Assembly (NCBI RefSeq): GCF_003333265.1 | Contig: NZ_QOLB01000150.1 | Coordinates: 1-37,979 of the forward strand | Direction of reading: 5' to 3' | Length of the DNA: 37,979 bases | DNA from: Candidatus Halocynthiibacter alkanivorans | GTDB lineage: Bacteria; Pseudomonadota; Alphaproteobacteria; Rhodobacterales; Rhodobacteraceae | Notes under the pieces: model-generated | What the model was told of the DNA's origin: nothing | Databases searched by the model: none | What the model saw: the letters and a program-made list of their open reading frames with translations, nothing else | In this document: piece after piece, positions 22,866 through 30,616 of the stretch | Layout: each line of letters begins with the position of its first letter | Numbering within the stretch: position 1 is the stretch's first letter | Translations under genes and position numbers: made by a program

Positions 22866-22894
22866 TTGACTTGCGCCAGCCAAAGGGTCATATC
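22866..22894 (+). promoter_or_regulatory. Probable promoter of nfu
   Basis: TTGACT (22866-22871), a 17-base spacer and CATATC (22889-22894) form a sigma-70-like promoter directly next to the Irr-type palindrome. The start site would fall about 25 bases before the nfu ATG. Confidence 0.45.
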
Positions 22895-22923
22895 CGACTC
22901 AAGAGCTAAGGAAAGAGCATGCT

Positions 22924-23487
22924 ATGTTTATCCAGACCGAATCCACACCGAACCCCGCGACGCTGAAATTCCTGCCGGGTCAGGCCGTGCTTGAGACCGG
23001 CACTGCCGATTTCCCCTCGCCTGAAGGCGCGGAAGTCTCGCCGCTTGCGCAGCGCATTTTTGCGGTATCCGGCGTGGCTGCAGTGTTCTTTGGCACCGAT
23101 TTTGTCACCGTCACCAAGTCTGATGCGGTGGAATGGGACCATATCAAACCGGCGATTCTCGGCGCGATCATGGAGCATTTCCAGTCCGGTCAGCCAGTGA
23201 TGTCGGGTGAAAATGACACCGCTTCGGGCCACGCAGAACACACCGGGCCGGACAGCGAAATCGTCGACCAGATCAAAGAGCTGCTGGACACCCGTGTGCG
23301 TCCCGCTGTGGCTCAGGATGGCGGCGATATCACCTTCCACGGTTTTGACCGCGGTATCGTTTACCTGCATATGCAGGGTGCCTGCGCTGGTTGTCCCTCC
23401 TCAACACTGACGCTGAAAATGGGCATCGAAAACCTGCTGCGCCACTACATCCCGGAAGTGCTTGAGGTGCGCCCTGTTGCCGTCTGA
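22924..23487 (+). CDS. nfuA: Nfu-type iron-sulfur cluster carrier protein
   Basis: A 187-residue Fe-S carrier that passes [4Fe-4S] clusters to apo-enzymes. It has an N-terminal Nfu_N domain (MFIQTESTPNPATLKFLPG to about residue 90), a short acidic linker and a C-terminal NifU-like domain (about 110-187) with the cluster-binding CAGC (Cys154, Cys157) in MQGACAGCPSSTLTLK. This is the eukaryotic-Nfu1-like layout common in alphaproteobacteria, not the A-type/Nfu fusion of E. coli NfuA. The AAGGAAAG stretch precedes the ATG. It is preceded by a perfect Irr-type palindrome, consistent with iron control. tsaB overlaps its last 11 bases. Confidence 0.94.
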   Translation: MFIQTESTPNPATLKFLPGQAVLETGTADFPSPEGAEVSPLAQRIFAVSGVAAVFFGTDFVTVTKSDAVEWDHIKPAILGAIMEHFQSGQPVMSGENDTASGHAEHTGPDSEIVDQIKELLDTRVRPAVAQDGGDITFHGFDRGIVYLHMQGACAGCPSSTLTLKMGIENLLRHYIPEVLEVRPVAV

Positions 23488-24142
23488 GACACTCATTCTG
23501 GCCTTTGACACCTCGGCCGCGCATTGCGCGGCCGCTTTGCTGTCCGGCGATACCATTCTGACCAGCCGCCGCGAAGAGATGTCGCGCGGTCAGGCCGAAC
23601 GCATTCTGCCGCTCTGTGAAGAAATTCTGACCGAAAACAAGCTGAGTTGGGCCGATCTCGCGGCGATCGGCGTTGGCATTGGTCCGGGCAATTTCACCGG
23701 CATTCGAATTTCTGTTGCGGCAGCGCGCGGGCTGGCGCTGGGGCTTGGCGTGCCGGCCATCGGCGTCTCCACCCTGGCCGCTCAGGTGCTGGGTGCGGCC
23801 AGGCCGGTGATTTCGGTGGTCGATGCAAGGCGCGGCGCTGTCTTTTGCCAGAAGTTTGACGATACCGGCGCTGCCGGAGCGCCGCAGATGTCCACGCAAG
23901 AGGCGGTTGAGGCTGCAGGCACCGCCTGGGTGGACCATGGCACCCGCCCGCTGGCCGAGGCCATCGCCCAGCTTGCTGCGGCTGAGTTTGCCACCCGGCC
24001 CGAAGAGGGTTTTGCCCGCCCGGCGCCGCTTTATATCCGTGCCGCTGATGCCGCCCCGCCACGTGATCCGGCCCCGCTCATTCTGGACCAGGACCCGAAC
24101 CAGCACACCGATCAGGCGCCGGATCAGGACGCCTCTGTATGA
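23477..24142 (+). CDS. tsaB: tRNA threonylcarbamoyladenosine synthesis protein TsaB
   Basis: A 221-residue member of the TsaB (YeaZ) family, the non-catalytic partner of TsaD in making t6A37 on ANN-decoding tRNAs. ILAFDTSAAHCAAALL near the N-terminus and GIGPGNFTGIRISVAAARGLALGLG are hallmark ASKHA-fold segments. I chose TTG at 23477 (MPSETLILAFDTS) because GAGGTG lies seven bases upstream; a TTG at 23462 lacks that. It overlaps nfuA by 11 bases and rimI by four (ATGA), so the three are probably translationally coupled. The last 30 or so residues are Pro/Asp/Gln-rich and extend past the family core. Confidence 0.93.
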   Translation: MPSETLILAFDTSAAHCAAALLSGDTILTSRREEMSRGQAERILPLCEEILTENKLSWADLAAIGVGIGPGNFTGIRISVAAARGLALGLGVPAIGVSTLAAQVLGAARPVISVVDARRGAVFCQKFDDTGAAGAPQMSTQEAVEAAGTAWVDHGTRPLAEAIAQLAAAEFATRPEEGFARPAPLYIRAADAAPPRDPAPLILDQDPNQHTDQAPDQDASV

Positions 24143-24561
24143 CACCGGCGCAAATGGCGGCACTGCATGCGCTTTGTTTCACCAGCCCCCGGCCCTGGAG
24201 CCTGACGGAGTTCAGCGATCTGAGCTCAGCGCGCGGCGTGTTTGTGGTCAGCGCGGCGGGTCAGGGTTTTGCCATGGGCCGCGCCATCGCCGGCGAGGCC
24301 GAGCTTCTGACACTTGCCGTGCATCCCGACGCAAGACGCCAGGGCTTTGGCGCGCAATTGCTGGCCGCCTATGAGACCGAAGCACTTGCCCACCAGGCGA
24401 CTGAATCGTTTCTGGAGGTATCGGCGGACAATGTCGCGGCGCTTTCACTTTATGAGAGTGCCGGCTACTGCGAATCCGGGCGCCGCAAAGGTTACTACCG
24501 CCACCCCGACGGGCACAAAACAGATGCGCTGGTGATGGCGAAACACCTGATGGCACTCTGA
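24139..24561 (+). CDS. rimI: GNAT acetyltransferase, RimI-like
   Basis: A 140-residue GNAT-fold acetyltransferase. LTLAVHPDARRQGFGAQLL contains the acetyl-CoA pyrophosphate loop (Q/R-x2-G-x-G/A). LEVSADNVAALSLYESAGY is the C-terminal motif shared by RimI proteins, which acetylate the N-terminus of ribosomal protein S18. The ATG overlaps the tsaB stop (ATGA). tsaB-rimI adjacency is common in bacteria and supports the assignment, though other N-terminal acetyltransferases look similar. Confidence 0.85.
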   Translation: MTPAQMAALHALCFTSPRPWSLTEFSDLSSARGVFVVSAAGQGFAMGRAIAGEAELLTLAVHPDARRQGFGAQLLAAYETEALAHQATESFLEVSADNVAALSLYESAGYCESGRRKGYYRHPDGHKTDALVMAKHLMAL

Positions 24562-24638
24562 GTCGCACCTGACCCCGCGTCAAACAGATAAATCCCCGCA
24601 TTTCCTCGACCGGAAAACGACCATCTGGTAAAAAACTG

Positions 24639-24667
24639 TTGACCCCTCTGGGTCGCTACCTTTTTAA
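24639..24667 (+). promoter_or_regulatory. Possible promoter of the BMP-family ABC operon
   Basis: TTGACC (24639-24644), a 17-base spacer and TTTTAA (24662-24667) form a weak sigma-70-like pair, about 85 bases before the lipoprotein/binding-protein start. This would give a leader RNA that includes the structured element at 24697-24743. Confidence 0.4.
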
Positions 24668-24696
24668 TTGCGGATGATCTCAGACGATCTGTCAGT

Positions 24697-24747
24697 CATA
24701 CCGGGCGGCACCCTGAGAGTGCCCCCTGAGAACACATACCGGGAGAA
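24697..24747 (+). promoter_or_regulatory. Structured 5' leader with repeats before the BMP-family gene
   Basis: CATACCGGG occurs at 24697-24705 and again at 24735-24743. The second copy supplies the GGGAG Shine-Dalgarno. Between them GGG-GGCAC pairs with GTGCC-CCC (24703-24726, one bulged C, 7-base loop), and CCCTGAGA is repeated (24711 and 24723). The CCC strand could alternatively pair with the Shine-Dalgarno GGG, as in translational switches. No known riboswitch class was recognised. Confidence 0.4.
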
Positions 24748-24751
24748 TACT

Positions 24752-25741
24752 ATGACAATGATGCGGAAAATCCTTGGCGCGACAGCCGCACTGGCGATCA
24801 GCGCCACTGCCGTTCTTGCCGAACCAGCCATCATTTTTGACCTTGGCGGCAAGTTCGACAAGTCTTTCAACGAAGCCGCCTTTTCCGGCGCAGAACGCTG
24901 GGCCGAAGAGACCGGCGGCTCTTACAAAGACGTAGAACTGCAGTCCGACGCCCAGCGTGAAGCGGCGCTGCGCGGCTTTGCCGATCGTGGGTACAACCCG
25001 ATTGTGATGGCCGGTTTCTCTTTTGCGACTGCGCTGAACACCGTTGCCGCCGATTACCCGGACACAAAATTTGTCCTGATCGACATGGTTGTAGATCAGC
25101 CAAACGTGAAATCCGTGGTTTTTGCCGAACATGAAGGCTCCTACCTGGTGGGTGTTCTCGCCGCCATGGCCTCCAAATCAGGCACTGTCTCCTTCATCGG
25201 TGGCATGGACATCCCGCTGATTTCGAAATTCGCCTGTGGGTATGCCCAGGGTGTGAAAGACACCAAAGGCGACGCCACTGTGATCGTCAACATGACCGGC
25301 ACCACGCCTTCGGCCTGGAATGACCCGGTAAAAGGTGGCGAACTGACACGGGCGCAGATGAGCCAGGGCTCTGACGTTGTATTTGCTGCTGCAGGCGGCA
25401 CCGGTCTGGGTGTGCTGCAAACCGCTGCGGATCAGGGCATCCTGTCGATCGGCGTGGACAGCAACCAAAACTACCTGCAGCCAGGCTCGGTCCTGACTTC
25501 AATGGTGAAGCGGGTCGACAACGCTGTCTATGAGGCCTTCTCGGCCGGCGAAAATGTCATGCCTGGCTTCTCGGCGATGGGGCTGGACAACGACGGTGTC
25601 GGCTACACGGTTGACGAGTTCAACAAATCCCTGATCACCGACGAAATGATGGCCGCGGTTGAAGACGCCAAAGCCAAGATCATTTCCGGTGAAATCATGG
25701 TTCACGACTATATGTCCGATGAATCCTGCCCCTCCTTCTAA
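24752..25741 (+). CDS. BMP-family ABC transporter substrate-binding protein (nucleoside type)
   Basis: Periplasmic solute-binding protein of the basic membrane protein (BMP/PnrA/Med) family, 329 residues, which usually binds purine nucleosides. A signal peptide MTMMRKILGATAALAISATAVLA is predicted, with cleavage near residue 23. The mature protein begins EPAIIFDLGGKFDKSFNEAAF, the conserved ligand-region D-KSFN motif of PnrA-like proteins, and contains VFAEHEGSYLVGVLAAM. The ATG at 24752 has GGGAGA eight bases upstream; an in-frame ATG at 24668 would place the leader repeats in the protein. First gene of a four-gene importer operon. The exact substrate is unproven. Confidence 0.92.
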   Translation: MTMMRKILGATAALAISATAVLAEPAIIFDLGGKFDKSFNEAAFSGAERWAEETGGSYKDVELQSDAQREAALRGFADRGYNPIVMAGFSFATALNTVAADYPDTKFVLIDMVVDQPNVKSVVFAEHEGSYLVGVLAAMASKSGTVSFIGGMDIPLISKFACGYAQGVKDTKGDATVIVNMTGTTPSAWNDPVKGGELTRAQMSQGSDVVFAAAGGTGLGVLQTAADQGILSIGVDSNQNYLQPGSVLTSMVKRVDNAVYEAFSAGENVMPGFSAMGLDNDGVGYTVDEFNKSLITDEMMAAVEDAKAKIISGEIMVHDYMSDESCPSF

Positions 25742-25753
25742 GGCAGCATTCAT

Positions 25754-27328
25754 ATGGAATTGACCCATAAATCGGGGCGGCAGGAAACTGCCGCCCACGA
25801 TCTTCCCCCCGCCATTGAGCTGCGCGGCATCTCCAAGGCTTTCGGGCCGGTGCAGGCGAACAAGGACATCAACTTTTCGGTCGCCAAAGGCACGATCCAC
25901 GGCATTATCGGCGAGAATGGTGCCGGCAAGTCGACGCTGATGTCGATCCTCTACGGCTTTTACAAAGCCGACGCCGGGGAAGTGCTGATCAATGGTCAGA
26001 CCACGTTGATTCCCGACAGTCAGGCCGCGATCAGCGCCGGCATCGGCATGGTGTTCCAGCACTTTAAACTGGTTGAGAATTTTACTGTGCTCGAGAACGT
26101 GATTCTTGGCGCCGAAGATGGGGCCATGCTGCGCCCCTCGCTGGCCAAAGCGCGCAAAGAGCTGACGCGGCTGGCAAAAGAATATGAGCTGAACGTCAAC
26201 CCCGACACTTTGGTCGAAGAGCTGTCGGTGGGTCATAAACAGCGCGTTGAGATCCTGAAAGCGCTGTACCGCCACGCCGACATCCTGATCCTGGACGAGC
26301 CGACCGGTGTGCTGACCCCAGCCGAGGCGGACCATCTGTTCCGCATCTTTGACGGGCTGAAGAAACAGGGCAAAACCATCATCCTGATCACCCATAAACT
26401 GCGTGAGATCATGGATATCACCGATACGGTATCGGTGATGCGCCGCGGCGAGATGACCGCCACCGTGAAAACGTCGGAGACCAGCCCGGAACATCTGGCC
26501 GAACTGATGGTCGGGCGGAAAGTCTTGCTGGAAGTCAGTAAAACGCCCGCCAGGCCCGGCGCATCTGTGCTTGAGGTCGAAAACCTGCGGGTGGTGGATG
26601 AAGACAAAGTCGAGCGCCTCAAAGGTGTGTCACTGCAACTGCGCGCCGGTGAAATCCTCGGCATTGCAGGCGTTGCCGGCAATGGCCAGAGCGAATTGCT
26701 GGAAGTGCTGGCCGGCATGCAGACCGCCACGGGTTCGGTGCGGCTGAACGGCCAGGAACTGGACCTGACCGGGGCAAAATCAGACGCCCGCACCCGGCGC
26801 AAAAAGGGCATCGCCCATGTGCCGGAAGACCGCCATGATGAAGGGTTGATCCTGGAATTTTCAGCCTGGGAAAACATCGCGTTCGGCTATGAGGACGATC
26901 CCGCCTACAACAAAGGCATGCTGATGGACAACGCCGCGCTGCGGGCGGAAACCCATGCCAAAATGGAGCGTTTTGATGTGCGCCCGCCGCACCCGCGGCT
27001 GGAGGCCAAGAACTTCTCCGGCGGCAATCAGCAGAAAATCGTGCTGGCGCGCGAGATCGAACGCAACCCGGATCTGCTGCTGATCGGCCAGCCCACCCGC
27101 GGTGTCGACATCGGTGCCATTGAATTCATTCACCAGCGAATCGTTGAGCTGCGTGACCAGGGCAAAGCCATCCTGCTTGTCTCGGTCGAGCTGGACGAAA
27201 TCATGTCGCTGTCGGACCGGATCGCGGTGATGTTTGACGGTCAGATCATGGGCGAACGCCGCCCGGAAGAGACCGACGAAAAAGAACTGGGCCTGTTGAT
27301 GGCCGGTATTAACAGGAAGGCAAACTGA
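25754..27328 (+). CDS. ABC transporter ATP-binding protein, tandem-domain (nucleoside/sugar type)
   Basis: A 524-residue tandem ATPase of the RbsA/NupO-like class that powers the importer. Domain 1 has an intact Walker A GENGAGKS (53-60), the unusual signature LSVGHKQR and Walker B LILDEPTGVLTP. Domain 2 (from about 275) has a degenerate P-loop AGVAGNGQSE without the usual GKS/T, but a full signature FSGGNQQ and LIGQPTRGVD. Such asymmetry, with one catalytic site weakened, is normal for this class. Starts 12 bases after the binding-protein stop; its stop overlaps the next start as TGATG. Confidence 0.93.
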   Translation: MELTHKSGRQETAAHDLPPAIELRGISKAFGPVQANKDINFSVAKGTIHGIIGENGAGKSTLMSILYGFYKADAGEVLINGQTTLIPDSQAAISAGIGMVFQHFKLVENFTVLENVILGAEDGAMLRPSLAKARKELTRLAKEYELNVNPDTLVEELSVGHKQRVEILKALYRHADILILDEPTGVLTPAEADHLFRIFDGLKKQGKTIILITHKLREIMDITDTVSVMRRGEMTATVKTSETSPEHLAELMVGRKVLLEVSKTPARPGASVLEVENLRVVDEDKVERLKGVSLQLRAGEILGIAGVAGNGQSELLEVLAGMQTATGSVRLNGQELDLTGAKSDARTRRKKGIAHVPEDRHDEGLILEFSAWENIAFGYEDDPAYNKGMLMDNAALRAETHAKMERFDVRPPHPRLEAKNFSGGNQQKIVLAREIERNPDLLLIGQPTRGVDIGAIEFIHQRIVELRDQGKAILLVSVELDEIMSLSDRIAVMFDGQIMGERRPEETDEKELGLLMAGINRKAN

Positions 27329-28422
27329 TGCAAAAGATGCCAAAATGGGCTGATGTTGCGCTGATACCGCTGATCAATATCCTGATTGCCTTTACCTTGT
27401 CGGGCCTCATCATCTGGGCCATTGGCGGCGATCCGTTCCGGGCGTTGAAAACGATGGTGACCGGCAGTTTCGGCTCTACCAACGGCTGGGGCTATACGCT
27501 GTATTACACCACCAACTTCATCTTTACCGGTCTGGCCGTGGCCACCGCCTATCAGGCGCGGCTGTTCAACATCGGCGGCGAAGGTCAGGCGATGCTGGGC
27601 GGGCTTGGTGTCGCGCTGGTGGCCCTGTCGATTGACTGGCCACACTGGGCGATTGCATTGCCTGCCGCCGCCATCGGCGGCGCTGCTTTTGGTGCGTTCT
27701 GGGCCGTTATCCCGGCCTATCTGCAGGCCAAACGCGGCAGCCATATCGTCATTACCACCATCATGTTCAACTTTATCGCCTCCGCACTTGTGGGCTATCT
27801 GCTGCTGAATTTCCTCAAGGTTCCGGGCAATATGTCCACTGAATCGGCCGGTTTTCCCGCCGGCACCAACCTGCCGACCTTCAGCGATATGCTGGCGCCC
27901 TTTGGCATTACCTTTGCCAAAAACGCCCCGGCCAACATCAGCTTCCTGGTGGCGCTGGCCTGCGCCTTTGGCTATTGGCTGCTGATCTGGCACACCAAAC
28001 TTGGGTATCAGATCCGCGCCTTTGGCCAGTCTGAGACCGGCGCGATCTACGCCGGCATCAACCCGGTGCGTATCGTGGTGATCACCATGGTGATTTCCGG
28101 CGCGCTCGCCGGCATGATGGCGCTGAACAATGTGATGGGCGAAGCCGAGCGGCTGATTGACAACGCGGTCGAAGGCGCCGGCTTTATCGGCATCGCCGTG
28201 GCGCTGATGGGGCGCAACCACCCGGTGGGTATCGTGCTGGCGGCGCTGCTGTTTGGCTTCCTGTTTCAGGGCGGCTCCGAACTGTCCTTGTGGGAAGGCA
28301 TCCCACGCGAGCTGGTGGTGGTGATCCAGGGTCTGGTGATCCTGCTGACCGGCGCGCTGGACAATATGGTGCGTGGCCCGGTTGAGCGGCTGTTTCTGAT
28401 GCTGCACAAGGGAGAGGCGTAA
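27328..28422 (+). CDS. ABC transporter permease, nucleoside type (subunit 1)
   Basis: A 364-residue inner-membrane permease of the BPD_transp_2 (RbsC/YufP) family with about nine to ten hydrophobic segments. LFNIGGEGQAMLGGLGVAL is the diagnostic region of nucleoside-type permeases, and LGYQIRAFGQSETGAIYAGIN is the cytoplasmic coupling loop facing the ATPase. AGGAAGG precedes the ATG, which shares one base with the ATPase stop. It pairs with the smaller permease encoded next to form a heterodimer. Confidence 0.92.
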   Translation: MQKMPKWADVALIPLINILIAFTLSGLIIWAIGGDPFRALKTMVTGSFGSTNGWGYTLYYTTNFIFTGLAVATAYQARLFNIGGEGQAMLGGLGVALVALSIDWPHWAIALPAAAIGGAAFGAFWAVIPAYLQAKRGSHIVITTIMFNFIASALVGYLLLNFLKVPGNMSTESAGFPAGTNLPTFSDMLAPFGITFAKNAPANISFLVALACAFGYWLLIWHTKLGYQIRAFGQSETGAIYAGINPVRIVVITMVISGALAGMMALNNVMGEAERLIDNAVEGAGFIGIAVALMGRNHPVGIVLAALLFGFLFQGGSELSLWEGIPRELVVVIQGLVILLTGALDNMVRGPVERLFLMLHKGEA

Positions 28423-29384
28423 TGGATTTCCTGACCCTGATCCAGATTCTCGATTCCACCGTACGTCTGGCGACACCATTGCTGCTGGCCTGTCTGGCCG
28501 GGCTCTACTCCGAACGCGCCGGCGTGGTGGATATCGGGCTGGAAGGCAAGATGCTGGTCGCGGCGTTTCTCGCAGGTGCGGTCTCTTATGTCACCGGCTC
28601 TGTCTGGCTTGGCATGCTGGCGGCGATTGCCGGCTCTACGGCGCTGTCGATGATCCACGGCCTTGCCTCGATCACTTTCCGCGGCGACCAGCTGATTTCC
28701 GGCGTGGCGCTGAACTTTCTCGCCGCCGGTCTGACGGTGGTGGTCGGTCAGGCCTGGTTTGGTCTTGGCGGCCGTACCCCGTCGCTGTCCAACGGCGGCC
28801 GGTTTGAACCGATCACCCTGCCCTTTGCCGATGCGGTGGCGGATGTGCCGGTGCTGGGACCGATCTATGAGGAACTGATTTCCGGCCATACGCTTCTGGT
28901 CTATGTGGCGTTTGCGCTGGTGCCGCTGACCTGGTGGGTGCTGTACCGCACCCGGTTTGGTCTGCGTCTGCGTGCAGTGGGCGAAAACCCCTCCGCGGTG
29001 GATACGGCTGGTATTTCGGTGGTGCGCCTGCGCTTTACCGCGCTGGTGATTGCCGGCGTGCTCTGTGGCCTGGCCGGCGCCTACCTGGCCACGCTCGCCG
29101 CCGGTTTTGTCAAAGACATGACCGCGGGCCGTGGGTACATCGCGCTGGCGGCGTTGATCTTTGCCAAATGGCGTCCCTGGTACGCGCTCAGCGCCACCCT
29201 GCTGTTTGGTCTGCTGGAGGCGATCGGCAACCGCTATCAGAGCATCGAGATCGGCGCTTTTGAGATCCCGGTGCAGTTCATGCAGGCGCTGCCCTATATC
29301 CTGACCGTGGTGATCCTGGCCGGTTTTGTCGGCAAAGCGATCCCGCCGCGCGCCGGCGGCAGCCCCTACGTCAAGGAACGATAA
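28422..29384 (+). CDS. ABC transporter permease, nucleoside type (subunit 2)
   Basis: A 320-residue permease of the YufQ-like branch and the second half of the channel. ERAGVVDIGLEGKMLVAAF is the hallmark of this subunit. FGLRLRAVGENPSAVDTAGI is the ATPase-coupling loop, and FVKDMTAGRGYIALAALIF is a conserved late segment. It begins with a TAATG overlap on the first permease and has GGAG upstream. Last gene of the operon: a strong 13-bp hairpin follows the stop within six bases. Confidence 0.92.
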   Translation: MDFLTLIQILDSTVRLATPLLLACLAGLYSERAGVVDIGLEGKMLVAAFLAGAVSYVTGSVWLGMLAAIAGSTALSMIHGLASITFRGDQLISGVALNFLAAGLTVVVGQAWFGLGGRTPSLSNGGRFEPITLPFADAVADVPVLGPIYEELISGHTLLVYVAFALVPLTWWVLYRTRFGLRLRAVGENPSAVDTAGISVVRLRFTALVIAGVLCGLAGAYLATLAAGFVKDMTAGRGYIALAALIFAKWRPWYALSATLLFGLLEAIGNRYQSIEIGAFEIPVQFMQALPYILTVVILAGFVGKAIPPRAGGSPYVKER

Positions 29385-29389
29385 GAACA

Positions 29390-29419
29390 AGGGCCGTTGC
29401 CACCAGGCGGCGGCCCTTA
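29390..29419 (+). terminator. Terminator hairpin of the BMP-family ABC operon
   Basis: Bases 29390-29402 pair with 29407-29419 (13 bp, two G-U pairs) around an ACCA loop, starting six bases after the last permease stop. The stem base is AAGGGCCG/CGGCCCTT. There is no long T-tract, but position and strength fit an operon end. Confidence 0.7.
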
Positions 29420-29704
29420 AACCATCGCTGGGTCCGCGGATCGTGCAGCTCTCCATTGACCGGCTCAGCTGTTACAAAAGGTTTTTGCCCGGCACCGCCG
29501 GGCCGCGGCTGACCTTCCCCCCGGAAAGGCGCTTCACTCCTCCCCAAGATCAGGCACCGCCCTGTTTCCATATCACTGTTTCAGACTTTGAGCCTGCCAA
29601 CACGAATTGCGGGCACGTCTTAATTTATTGCGGCCCGGGTTTGACACAGAGCCCCAAATCAGGGCATGTCTGATCAAAGATCATCCATAATCCCGGACCG
29701 ACAA
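29420..29704. other. Spacer between the ABC operon and the TauE gene
   Basis: No gene is credible here. The stretch holds a perfect hairpin GCCCGGC-ACC-GCCGGGC (29487-29503), preceded rather than followed by five T residues. TTGACA at 29641-29646 has only a poor -10 (GCATGT, 29664-29669). A TGATC-AAA-GATCA inverted repeat lies at about 29669-29681. The promoter of the TauE/TIGR02186 pair is probably within 29,620-29,700. Confidence 0.45.
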
Positions 29705-30616
29705 ATGCAAGTTTATCTTCCGATTGCCGAAGTGTCGGTCAATGTCTTCCTGCTTTTAGGGCTGGGCGGCATTGTGGGTGTGTTATCAGGCATTTTTGGT
29801 GTCGGCGGTGGCTTCCTGATCACCCCTTTATTGTTTTTTATCGGCATCCCACCGGCGGTGGCGGTCTCCACCTCCGCCAACCAGATCGTGGCCTCTTCTG
29901 TCTCGGCGGTGCTGGCGCATCTGAAGCGCAAAACGGTTGATCTGAAAATGGGCGTGGTGCTGCTGATCGGCGGCAATGTCGGTGCCCTGTTCGGTGTGCA
30001 GGTTTTTGCCCTGATGCGAGAACTGGGTCAGGTCGATCTGCTGGTCAACCTGTCCTATGTGCTGTTTCTCGGCGTGATCGGCGCGCTGATGTTTGTTGAA
30101 AGCCTGCGCGCTTTGCTGCGGTCCGGCAAAGGCGTGCGTCCCAAACGCAAAAAACACTACTGGGTGCACAATCTGCCGTTCAAGGTAAAGTTCCGCACCT
30201 CCGGCCTTTATATTTCTGCCATTCCGCCGCTGCTTGTGGGAATGGCGGTTGGGGTGCTGTCGGCGATCATGGGCGTCGGCGGTGGTTTTATCATGGTGCC
30301 GGCGATGATCTATATTCTGGGCATGCCCACCAAAGTGGTGGTCGGCACTTCCCTGTTTCAGATCATCTTTGTTGCCGCCTTTACCACATTGATGCATGCG
30401 ATCACCAACCAGACCGTGGATATCATTCTGGCGCTGTTCCTGTTGATCGGTGGCGTAATTGGCGCCCAGATCGGATCCCGCGTCGGCGTCCGCCTGAAGG
30501 CCGAACAGTTGCGCATTCTGTTGGCCATTATCGTGCTGGGCGTCTGTTTCAAAATTGCGCTGGATCTGCTGCTGCAGCCCTCGGAATTGTTCTCTATCAC
30601 TCTGGGGACAGGCTGA
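29705..30616 (+). CDS. TauE/SafE-family sulfite/anion exporter-like membrane protein
   Basis: A 303-residue inner-membrane protein of the TauE/SafE/YfcA family with about eight to nine hydrophobic segments. The two inverted halves carry the family repeats GVLSGIFGVGGGFLITPLLFF and GVLSAIMGVGGGFIMVPAMI, separated by a basic cytoplasmic loop (KGVRPKRKKHYW). Relatives export sulfite or sulfoacetate, or move other organic anions; the substrate is unknown. I chose ATG 29705 (MQVYLPIAEVSVN) on family resemblance; ATG 29666 would add 13 polar residues. Neither has a good Shine-Dalgarno. Overlaps the next gene as TGATG. Confidence 0.87.
   Translation: MQVYLPIAEVSVNVFLLLGLGGIVGVLSGIFGVGGGFLITPLLFFIGIPPAVAVSTSANQIVASSVSAVLAHLKRKTVDLKMGVVLLIGGNVGALFGVQVFALMRELGQVDLLVNLSYVLFLGVIGALMFVESLRALLRSGKGVRPKRKKHYWVHNLPFKVKFRTSGLYISAIPPLLVGMAVGVLSAIMGVGGGFIMVPAMIYILGMPTKVVVGTSLFQIIFVAAFTTLMHAITNQTVDIILALFLLIGGVIGAQIGSRVGVRLKAEQLRILLAIIVLGVCFKIALDLLLQPSELFSITLGTG

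Noticed and set aside
22500-24000. Signs of horizontal transfer or prophage around the Usp-nfu genes
   Set aside because: Composition, overlaps and gene types are housekeeping; no integrase, tRNA target or direct-repeat ends were found here or elsewhere in the window.
24690-24751. Known riboswitch (TPP, purine, xanthine) before the BMP-family gene
   Set aside because: The CTGAGA and repeat elements are suggestive, but the remaining consensus parts of TPP and purine aptamers are absent, and I cannot verify a xanthine (NMT1) match from memory. Kept only as an unclassified structured leader.
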